A DNA stretch of 6,857 bases from Campylobacteraceae bacterium (GTDB lineage Bacteria; Campylobacterota; Campylobacteria; Campylobacterales; Sulfurovaceae): NCBI GenBank assembly GCA_027002755.1, contig JALWZI010000100.1, forward strand, positions 1-6,857, read 5' to 3'. Position 1 is the first letter of the stretch, and each line of letters opens with the position of its first letter. Below, in pieces: positions 1 through 6,857 of the stretch. The notes below the pieces were generated by a model. That model was not told where the DNA came from. It saw nothing but the letters and a program-made list of their open reading frames with translations, and ran no database searches. The translations under genes were made by a program, and so were the position numbers.

Positions 1-336
1 CGCAAGGCTCTTACCGAGGGACGTCTGAGCCAGGGGCACGCCAAAGTGCTGCTGGCACTCCCCGAAGCGAAACAGCGGGTCCTCGTCGACACGATCGCCG
101 GCCGCAAACTGAGCGTCCGGGAGACGGAGGAGCTGGTGAAGCGGACCCGTGCAGGAAAGAACATGCGAAACTCTAAACAGCCCTCCTCCCGCGAAACCGA
201 TCCGAAACTTCTGCAGCGACTCGAGAAACTGCTCCCCTTTCCCCACCGTCTGACCCGAAAAGGGCTGGAGATCAGACTCCCGGATGAGGCGGGTCTGAAA
301 GCCTTTATCGATTTTTTGGACAAAAACGATCGATAA
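1..336 (+). CDS. parB: ParB-family chromosome partitioning protein, C-terminal part (5' end outside the window)
   Basis: The reading frame is open from base 1 to a TAA at 334-336, giving the last 111 residues of a longer protein. ParB binds parS sites near the origin, spreads as a CTP-dependent DNA clamp, and works with ParA in chromosome segregation. The visible start reads LTEGRLSQGHAKVLLAL, the typical end of the ParB helix-turn-helix region (L..G.LS.GHA..LL). A helical segment follows (VRETEELVKR), then a basic and polar linker at about residues 45-70. The last 45 or so residues, around LLPFPHRLTRKGLEIRLP, look like the C-terminal dimerisation domain. The N-terminal CTP-binding domain (GxxRxxA box) lies upstream and is not visible. 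A GTG at 46 is an internal valine codon, not a start. In Campylobacterota parB commonly sits directly before the ATP synthase genes, which agrees with this call. Confidence 0.9.
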   Translation, partial: RKALTEGRLSQGHAKVLLALPEAKQRVLVDTIAGRKLSVRETEELVKRTRAGKNMRNSKQPSSRETDPKLLQRLEKLLPFPHRLTRKGLEIRLPDEAGLKAFIDFLDKNDR

Positions 337-367
337 GTCCTGCTTAACCCTTATTTAAAACGCAAGA

Positions 368-376
368 TGATAAAAT
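368..376 (+). promoter_or_regulatory. Putative extended -10 promoter element for the ATP synthase operon
   Basis: TGaTAAAAT matches the extended -10 consensus TGnTATAAT, with five of six hexamer bases correct. It lies in the only intergenic stretch longer than 30 bases. An AT-rich run (ttatttaaaa, 351-360) lies upstream. No good -35 hexamer is found at the usual distance, which would fit epsilonproteobacterial sigma-70 promoters, known for extended -10 boxes with poorly conserved -35 regions. Transcription would begin near base 383, leaving a leader of about 19 bases that carries the atpF' ribosome binding site. This is inferred from sequence pattern only. Confidence 0.5.
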
Positions 377-390
377 GCGTCAATTTTTAC

Positions 391-396
391 GAGGAG
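391..396 (+). promoter_or_regulatory. Ribosome binding site that sets the atpF' start
   Basis: GAGGAG stands five bases before the ATG at 402. The earlier in-frame ATG at 375 has no purine-rich Shine-Dalgarno at a useful distance and overlaps the putative -10 box. This site therefore argues for translation starting at 402. Confidence 0.75.
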
Positions 397-401
397 TGCC
401 G

Positions 402-824
402 ATGCTTGAACTACATCCGTTCCTGATGGGAATCGTGCTGTTGATCTTTTTCTTCCTGATCTACCAGCTGAATGACCGGCTCTACGGGCCGCTTCTGCGT
501 TTCATGGATGACCGGGAACAGACCATCGCCCGGGATCTCGAAGCGGCGAAGAATCTCAGCAGCGGCAGTGAAGAGCTGCTGGCCCAGGCCCAGGCCAAAC
601 TGGACGAGGCCCGCAGCGAAGCGGCCCGAATCCGCCATGAGGCTATCGAAGCGGCCAAAGCGGAGAACGCGGCGGCGCTGGCGGCCAAGCAGAGCACGCT
701 GGAAGAAGAGTACCGCCGCTTCAGCGAAAAACTGGCCGAAGAGCGTGAGAGTCTGAAATCGACCGTGCTCTCCCAGCTCCCGCTGATCAAAGAGAGCCTC
801 AAAGCGAAATTCAGCCAAATATGA
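402..824 (+). CDS. atpF': F1Fo ATP synthase subunit b' (second b-type peripheral stalk subunit)
   Basis: This gene encodes 140 residues of a b-type stator subunit, which holds the F1 head still against the rotating c ring. A single hydrophobic segment at about residues 7-23 (MGIVLLIFFFLIYQLNDR) anchors the N terminus. It is followed by the b/b' signature YGPLLRFMDDREQTIARDL and a long, alanine- and charge-rich helical coiled coil to about residue 125. There is no signal-peptide-like leader, unlike the next gene. I chose the ATG at 402 over the in-frame ATG at 375. It has a good ribosome binding site, it removes a nine-residue polar extension, and the upstream ATG lies inside the probable promoter. 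The stop overlaps a possible ATG of the next gene (ATGA at 821-824). Being first of two adjacent b-type genes and lacking a leader points to b' rather than b. The family is certain; the b versus b' label is a convention. Confidence 0.9.
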   Translation: MLELHPFLMGIVLLIFFFLIYQLNDRLYGPLLRFMDDREQTIARDLEAAKNLSSGSEELLAQAQAKLDEARSEAARIRHEAIEAAKAENAAALAAKQSTLEEEYRRFSEKLAEERESLKSTVLSQLPLIKESLKAKFSQI

Positions 825-831
825 GGAGAGG
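824..831 (+). promoter_or_regulatory. Ribosome binding site for atpF
   Basis: The purine run AGGAGAGG lies just after the atpF' stop. It can serve the ATG at 833 (four bases after AGGAG) or the ATG at 839 (ten bases after AGGAG). It cannot serve the ATG at 821, which lies upstream of it. Confidence 0.65.
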
Positions 832-832
832 A

Positions 833-1390
833 ATGAGCATGAAAAGAACCGTCATCACCCTTCTGGCCGCCCTGATCGTGCCGGCGTTTATACTGGCCGC
901 CGGTGAAGCGGAAGGGGCCAGCCATTACGCAGCGATCGCGGGACGCAGCACCGACTTCGTTCCGAGGATCTTCAACTTCCTGATCTTCGCGGCACTTATC
1001 TACTACCTGATCGCCGATCCGATCCGGAATTTCTTCCGGGAGCGCCGGGAGAAGATCGCTTCGCAACTGACCGAGATCGAGAATCGCCTCCAGGCGGCCA
1101 AAGAGGCCAAGAAGGCGGCCGAGCAGACCCTGGCCGAGAGTGAGAAGAAGGCCCGGGAGATCCTGGAGGATGCCAGGAAAGAGGCCGAGCTGCTTTCGGA
1201 GCGGTACCGGGAGCTCGGCAGCAGAGAGTCAGCGGCCCTCGAACATCAGTACCGGGAACGGATGGAGATGGAAGAACGCAAAATGCAGCGGGAGACCATC
1301 ATCTCGCTGCTGGACGAGAACATCAGTCCCGAGGATATCCCGTTGACCGGATCCCAGATCATCGATACCCTTGCAAAGAAGGTGGCCTAA
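833..1390 (+). CDS. atpF: F1Fo ATP synthase subunit b
   Basis: This gene encodes 185 residues of the second peripheral-stalk subunit, expected to pair with b' as a heterodimer. Two hydrophobic stretches are visible. Residues 3-23 (MKRTVITLLAALIVPAFILAA) look like a signal peptide: two basic residues, a hydrophobic core, then small residues. The true membrane anchor is at about 45-61 (RIFNFLIFAALIYYLIADP), followed by a basic turn and a long charged helix rich in A, E, K and R to about residue 160. The C-terminal part should contact delta at the top of F1. Three in-frame ATGs occur, at 821, 833 and 839. The first lacks a ribosome binding site, and the other two share the AGGAGAGG run, so the start may be 833 or 839, a two-residue difference. 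The H. pylori b subunit, as I recall it, also has a hydrophobic leader. The stop directly abuts the atpH start, so coupling is likely. Confidence 0.88.
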   Translation: MSMKRTVITLLAALIVPAFILAAGEAEGASHYAAIAGRSTDFVPRIFNFLIFAALIYYLIADPIRNFFRERREKIASQLTEIENRLQAAKEAKKAAEQTLAESEKKAREILEDARKEAELLSERYRELGSRESAALEHQYRERMEMEERKMQRETIISLLDENISPEDIPLTGSQIIDTLAKKVA

Positions 1391-1924
1391 ATGAACGAAC
1401 TGATCGCCAAACGGTATGCCAAGGCGCTGCGGGAGCTGGTTCCCGAGAAGGAACTGCCGGACCAACTGCGCCTTCTGCGTGAACTCCAGGCCTCTTTCGA
1501 GGCGCCGGAAGTGGATGAGATCGTACGCTCCCCGCTGGTTCGCGGTACGGAGAAGTTCCGTTTGCTGGTGGAACCTCTCAAGGAGAAGCTCGATCCCCGG
1601 CTCTATCGCCTCCTGGAGGTGATGAGCGAGAAAGGGCGGCTCGATCTCGTTCCGGCTCTGGCGGAGATCCTGGACTACGAGATCAAGCGTCTCCAAAACC
1701 GGTTCGAGGGAACAGTGGAAGCGGACAGCAAGCTTCCCAAAGAGAAGCTCGCCGAACTCGAAAGTGTCCTGGCACACTACAGCGGAGCGAAAATCACCTT
1801 GAAGCAGACCGGGGCGAAGAGCGACGGTCTCAAAGTGGCGGTGGATGATCTGGGGCTGGAGCTGAACGTCTCCAAATCCCGGCTCAAGTCCGAACTGTTG
1901 GATTTCATCCAGCGGGCACTCTAA
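1391..1924 (+). CDS. atpH: F1Fo ATP synthase subunit delta
   Basis: This gene encodes 177 residues, the usual length for bacterial delta (OSCP-like), the soluble cap joining the b/b' stalk to the alpha N termini on top of F1. It opens with MNELIAKRYAKALREL, matching the family start (..a.rYA.AL.e.). A helical N-terminal domain runs to about residue 105 and includes the typical VMSEKGRLDLVPALAEIL helix. A smaller mixed C-terminal domain ends in a helix at LKSELLDFIQRAL. The region where many deltas have a glycine-rich strand pair is replaced by SDGLKVAVDDLGLELNVS, a divergent but recognisable form. The ATG follows the atpF stop with no gap, and AAGAAGGTGG (1376-1385), inside the end of atpF, can act as its ribosome binding site. 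Confidence 0.93.
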   Translation: MNELIAKRYAKALRELVPEKELPDQLRLLRELQASFEAPEVDEIVRSPLVRGTEKFRLLVEPLKEKLDPRLYRLLEVMSEKGRLDLVPALAEILDYEIKRLQNRFEGTVEADSKLPKEKLAELESVLAHYSGAKITLKQTGAKSDGLKVAVDDLGLELNVSKSRLKSELLDFIQRAL

Positions 1925-1942
1925 AGCAAAGTAAACTTACAG

Positions 1943-1949
1943 AAAGGAG
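1943..1949 (+). promoter_or_regulatory. Ribosome binding site supporting the GTG start of atpA
   Basis: AAAGGAG stands five bases before GTG at 1955 in the 30-base atpH-atpA gap. It supports the non-ATG start, because the next in-frame ATG (2099) would remove much of the N-terminal domain. Confidence 0.8.
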
Positions 1950-1954
1950 CAGCA

Positions 1955-3469
1955 GTGGCAGCGAAATTGCAAGCGGATGAGATCAGTTCCATTATCAAGG
2001 AACGGATCGAGAATTTCGAACTGAATGTAGATATCAACGAAGTGGGGAAGGTGATCGGGATCGGTGACGGGATCGCTACGGTCTACGGTCTGAGCAATGT
2101 CATGGCCGGTGAAATGGTCGAATTCGAAAACGGTACACGGGGACAGGTCCTGAACCTGGAGGAGTCCAGTGTCGGGGTCGTCGTTCTCGGGGAATATTCC
2201 GATATCCGTGAGGGAATGAGCGTCAAACGTCTGGGTGCACTTCTGGAAGTCCCCGTCGGAGACGGCCTGGTGGGACGTGTCGTCAACCCTCTGGGGGAGC
2301 CCATCGACGGCAAAGGCCCCATCGAGGCGAGCGAGAGACGTTTCGTCGAGGAGAAGGCTCCCGGTATCATGGCACGGAAATCGGTCCATGAACCCCTGCA
2401 GACCGGTATCAAAGCGATCGACGCTCTGGTCCCCGTCGGCCGCGGACAGCGGGAATTGATCATCGGGGACCGCCAGACCGGTAAGACCACCCTGGCCATC
2501 GACACCATCATCAACCAGAAGGGCCAGGACGTCATCTGTATCTACGTGGCCATCGGCCAGAAACAGTCCACTGTCGCCTCGCTGGTGAAGAAGCTGGAGG
2601 AGAACGGAGCGATGGAGTACACCATCGTCGTCAACGCCGGGGCCTCCGACCCCTCTGCGCTGCAGTTCCTGGCCCCCTATGCCGGGGTCACCATGGCCGA
2701 GTACTATCGGGACAACGGCCGTCATGCGGTCATCTTCTACGATGACCTCTCCAAGCACGCGGTCGCCTACCGTGAGATGTCCCTGATCCTTCGCCGTCCT
2801 CCGGGCCGCGAAGCCTATCCCGGCGACGTCTTCTATCTCCACTCCCGCCTGCTGGAGCGTGCGGCCAAGCTGAGCGACGAGCTGGGAGCCGGTTCGATCA
2901 CTGCCTTCCCCATCATTGAAACCCAGGCCGGAGATGTTTCCGCTTACATCCCCACCAACGTCATCTCCATTACCGACGGACAGATCTTCCTGGAGACCGA
3001 TCTCTTCAACTCCGGTATCCGCCCGGCGATCAACGTCGGTCTCTCCGTCTCCCGTGTCGGGGGTGCCGCCCAGATCAAAGCGATCAAAAAGGTTTCCGGT
3101 ACCCTGCGCCTCGACCTGGCCTCCTATCGGGAACTGCAGGCTTTCGCCCAGTTCGCCAGCGACCTGGACGAGCACAGCCGGCACCAGCTGGAGCGGGGAG
3201 CACGGATGACGGAGCTGCTGAAGCAGCCTCCCTACGCTCCGATCCCTGTCGAGAAGCAGACCGTCATCATCTATGCCGGAACCAAAGGATATCTGGATGA
3301 TATTCCGGTCTCCGAGATCAACCGGTTCGAGCAGGAGTTCTACACGTTCCTGGATGCAAAATACAGCAACATTCTGGAGAGTATCCGTGAGACGAAAGAG
3401 CTCAAGAGCGAGACCGAAGAGGAACTCAAAAAAGCGATCGAGGATTTCAAGTCCCAGTTTGCAGCATAA
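1955..3469 (+). CDS. atpA: F1Fo ATP synthase subunit alpha
   Basis: This gene encodes 504 residues, full length for alpha, the regulatory nucleotide-binding subunit of the alpha3beta3 hexamer. The N-terminal helix reads [17 protein letters not shown], followed by the beta-barrel domain ([17 protein letters not shown]) to about residue 95. The P-loop GDRQTGKT is at residues 171-178, with Lys177 as the Walker lysine. The Walker B strand ends at Asp263-Asp264 (VIFYDDLSK). The motif [20 protein letters not shown] follows, and [10 protein letters not shown] holds the arginine finger, Arg367, which reaches into the catalytic site of beta. The C-terminal helical domain runs to the end. The start is GTG with a strong ribosome binding site. 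Compared with the E. coli alpha as I remember it, a loop of about 11 residues between LLERAAK and GSITAFP is absent, which is the common form outside enterobacteria. Nothing appears broken. Confidence 0.98.
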   Translation: MAAKLQADEISSIIKERIENFELNVDINEVGKVIGIGDGIATVYGLSNVMAGEMVEFENGTRGQVLNLEESSVGVVVLGEYSDIREGMSVKRLGALLEVPVGDGLVGRVVNPLGEPIDGKGPIEASERRFVEEKAPGIMARKSVHEPLQTGIKAIDALVPVGRGQRELIIGDRQTGKTTLAIDTIINQKGQDVICIYVAIGQKQSTVASLVKKLEENGAMEYTIVVNAGASDPSALQFLAPYAGVTMAEYYRDNGRHAVIFYDDLSKHAVAYREMSLILRRPPGREAYPGDVFYLHSRLLERAAKLSDELGAGSITAFPIIETQAGDVSAYIPTNVISITDGQIFLETDLFNSGIRPAINVGLSVSRVGGAAQIKAIKKVSGTLRLDLASYRELQAFAQFASDLDEHSRHQLERGARMTELLKQPPYAPIPVEKQTVIIYAGTKGYLDDIPVSEINRFEQEFYTFLDAKYSNILESIRETKELKSETEEELKKAIEDFKSQFAA

Positions 3470-3484
3470 TCCAAGGTTGAACCC

Positions 3485-5795
<2,311 letters not shown>

Positions 5796-5800
5796 GCCTC

Positions 5801-5806
5801 AAAGGA
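5801..5806 (+). promoter_or_regulatory. Ribosome binding site that sets the atpC start
   Basis: AAAGGA stands five bases before the ATG at 5812. A second in-frame ATG at 5821 would be 14 bases away, so 5812 is preferred. Confidence 0.7.
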
Positions 5807-5811
5807 TCTCC

Positions 5812-6198
5812 ATGAAAACCATGAAACTTGAGATCGTCACCCCCAACGGCCTCATCTACGAAGGGGACGTGAAGATGGTCACCCTTCCCGGTAAGGAAGG
5901 GGAGTTCGGGGTCCTTCCCGAGCATGCCTCTCTCGTCTCGCTGCTGGAGACCGGTGTCATCACCGTGGAGACCGCGGACGGCAAAGAGATTATGATCGCC
6001 ATCAATCACGGCTATGTCAAGGTGGATGAGAACAAGGTCAGTTGTATTGTCGACGGTGCCGTCCTCATCAGTGACGAAGAGGGCAGATTGAGCGAGCGGA
6101 TGGCCGAGGCCAAAGAGCTTCTGCAAAAGGCCCAGACTTCCGATGTGGCCATTGCCGCAGCGGTCAGCAAGGTCGAATCGATCAAGAAATCCTACTGA
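5812..6198 (+). CDS. atpC: F1Fo ATP synthase subunit epsilon
   Basis: This gene encodes 128 residues of the rotor subunit that joins gamma to the c ring and, in many bacteria, restrains ATP hydrolysis through its C-terminal helices. The N-terminal beta-sandwich (about 1-88) opens MKTMKLEIVTPNGLIYEGDV and carries the family motif GEFGVLPEHASLVSLLETGVI. The C-terminal part (about 88-128) holds two predicted short helices (GRLSERMAEAKELLQKA and AIAAAVSKVESIKKSY). It is slightly shorter than the roughly 139 residues of E. coli. I do not see the IDxxRA-type ATP-binding motif described for Bacillus epsilon, so nucleotide sensing of that kind is unlikely. The gene starts 16 bases after atpD and ends one base before the tolQ start. 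Confidence 0.95.
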   Translation: MKTMKLEIVTPNGLIYEGDVKMVTLPGKEGEFGVLPEHASLVSLLETGVITVETADGKEIMIAINHGYVKVDENKVSCIVDGAVLISDEEGRLSERMAEAKELLQKAQTSDVAIAAAVSKVESIKKSY

Positions 6199-6199
6199 C

Positions 6200-6778
6200 G
6201 TGGGTTCTCTCTCCTCCTATCTATCACACAGCAGCGCCATCACCTGGATGGTGCTGCTTGTTCTCTCTCTCTATTTCATTGCGACCTTCTGGATCTTTAT
6301 TTATCGGTATCGGCTTATCAGTCGACGGCTTCGATCCGAATCCCGTTCTCTGAGCCGGCTCTATATGGGGCGCAGTGAAAGTGTCTCTCCCGATTCGCTG
6401 CTGGCCGGTTATCTCCAGCAGATCGGTTTGATCAGTGCCGAAGTCCTCAAAGCTGCCTCCAACGATGCGGTACGCAGTGCCACCAGAGGATTGACGCAGC
6501 TCTCTATCATGGCTTCGACATCGCCTTTTATCGGCCTTTTCGGGACGGTCGTCGGTATTCTGGAGGCCTTTGGCCGTCTGGGTACCCAAAAGAGCGCCTC
6601 GCTCTCCGTGGTCGCTCCGGCGATCAGCGAGGCATTGGTGGCGACGGCGGCGGGGATCTTCGTCGCGGTCTTTGCCTATGCCTTTCATCTGTTGCTCAAA
6701 CGTAAGGCCTACGAGCTCCAGTCCCTGCTGGAATCCCAGTCGGAGATCATCCTCGCTCAGCGGCAGCGGGAGGCGTGA
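6200..6778 (+). CDS. tolQ: TolQ/ExbB-family proton channel protein (probable TolQ)
   Basis: This gene encodes 192 residues of a MotA/TolQ/ExbB-family inner-membrane protein, which with TolR/ExbD uses the proton gradient to drive TolA or TonB at the outer membrane. Three membrane segments are visible: about 13-35 (ITWMVLLVLSLYFIATFWIF), 101-125 (MASTSPFIGLFGTVVGILEA) and 142-166 (ISEALVATAAGIFVAVFAYA). The two pore threonines align as Thr116 and Thr149. They are 33 residues apart, the same spacing as Thr145/Thr178 of E. coli TolQ and Thr148/Thr181 of ExbB. The start is GTG at 6200, one base after the atpC stop. An in-frame ATG at 6143 would add 19 arginine-rich residues read from within atpC, and the ATG at 6248 would cut into the first membrane segment. 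No strong ribosome binding site precedes the GTG, so translation probably depends on atpC. H. pylori annotates the equivalent gene as exbB. TolQ is preferred here because the pair lies where Campylobacterota tol-pal genes start, but ExbB cannot be excluded. Confidence 0.9.
   Translation: MGSLSSYLSHSSAITWMVLLVLSLYFIATFWIFIYRYRLISRRLRSESRSLSRLYMGRSESVSPDSLLAGYLQQIGLISAEVLKAASNDAVRSATRGLTQLSIMASTSPFIGLFGTVVGILEAFGRLGTQKSASLSVVAPAISEALVATAAGIFVAVFAYAFHLLLKRKAYELQSLLESQSEIILAQRQREA
6768..6773 (+). promoter_or_regulatory. Ribosome binding site for tolR
   Basis: GGGAGG lies within the last codons of tolQ, six bases before the ATG at 6780. It is the clearest Shine-Dalgarno in the tol part of the window and fixes the tolR start. 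Confidence 0.75.
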
Positions 6779-6779
6779 G

Positions 6780-6857
6780 ATGTTCCATTGGGATGACGAT
6801 CCCGATCTGAATATCACCCCCTTTGTCGATGTGATGCTGGTGCTGATGGCGATTTTG
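6780..6857 (+). CDS. tolR: TolR/ExbD-family protein, N-terminal 26 codons (cut by window end)
   Basis: The frame opens at ATG 6780, one base after the tolQ stop, and stays open to the window edge. The 26 visible residues include DLNITPFVDVMLVLMAIL, the hallmark start of the TolR/ExbD transmembrane segment. Asp17 in TPFVDV is the conserved membrane aspartate that carries protons, equivalent to Asp23 of E. coli TolR and Asp25 of ExbD. A short acidic cytoplasmic tail (WDDDPD) precedes the membrane helix. The periplasmic domain, which would help separate TolR from ExbD, lies beyond the window. The tight tolQ-tolR spacing is typical of the stator pair, whose proteins assemble as a TolQ5-TolR2 complex. 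Confidence 0.88.
   Translation, partial: MFHWDDDPDLNITPFVDVMLVLMAIL

Noticed and set aside
1931..1940. Short inverted repeat GTAA-AC-TTAC in the atpH-atpA gap
   Set aside because: Four-base arms are expected by chance, and there is no T run, no stable stem and no sign of a binding site or internal terminator.
2840..2920. Apparent deletion of about 11 residues in alpha relative to E. coli
   Set aside because: The shorter loop is the common form in most bacterial alpha subunits; it is E. coli that carries the extra residues.
1937..3184. Long minus-strand frame opposite atpA (415 codons)
   Set aside because: It is antisense to an unmistakable atpA. Its sequence is a low-complexity mix rich in D, G, L and V with no recognisable domain, as expected when a GC-rich gene with biased third positions is read backwards.
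6143..6199. Upstream ATG that would extend TolQ by 19 residues into atpC
   Set aside because: The added residues are an arginine- and serine-rich out-of-frame reading of the atpC end, with nothing like a TolQ N terminus. The GTG at 6200 gives a start of normal family form.

Overview
The window is a compact, entirely plus-strand block of housekeeping genes. In order they are the 3' end of parB, the F1Fo ATP synthase genes atpF' (b'), atpF (b), atpH (delta), atpA (alpha), atpG (gamma), atpD (beta) and atpC (epsilon), a complete tolQ/exbB-type gene, and the first 26 codons of a tolR/exbD-type gene cut by the window end. This order (parB, two b-type stator genes, delta-alpha-gamma-beta-epsilon, then exbB/tolQ and exbD/tolR), with no atpB (a) or atpE (c) in the cluster, is as I recall it the one in Helicobacter pylori and other Campylobacterota (Epsilonproteobacteria). 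The base composition is GC-rich with many G/C third codon positions. That fits a GC-rich member such as the Nitratifractor/Sulfurovum group better than Helicobacter or Campylobacter. The genus is a guess from memory, not from a search.

Layout. Bases 1-336 hold the C-terminal part of ParB. Bases 337-401 are the longest non-coding stretch and the only place where I see a plausible promoter: an extended -10 element (TGaTAAAAT, 368-376), then a strong GAGGAG ribosome binding site and the b' start at 402. From 402 to the window end the genes are packed with gaps of 1 to 30 bases or less, and I see no terminator. The seven ATP synthase genes and tolQ-tolR may therefore be read as one transcript.

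Function. The ATP synthase genes encode all five F1 subunits plus both peripheral-stalk subunits. The membrane a subunit and c ring must be encoded elsewhere. The catalytic signatures of beta (P-loop, GER motif, DELSEED) and the nucleotide-binding and arginine-finger motifs of alpha are intact. TolQ and TolR form a proton-driven motor at the inner membrane, so the cluster joins a proton-motive-force-linked ATP synthase to a proton-motive-force consumer. Its only link to chromosome segregation is parB.

I found no novel system, mobile element, CRISPR array, RNA gene or repeat. The observations worth a second look are modest: start-site corrections for b', b and TolQ, a signal-peptide-like leader on b, the one-base atpC-tolQ junction, and the absence of the a and c genes.
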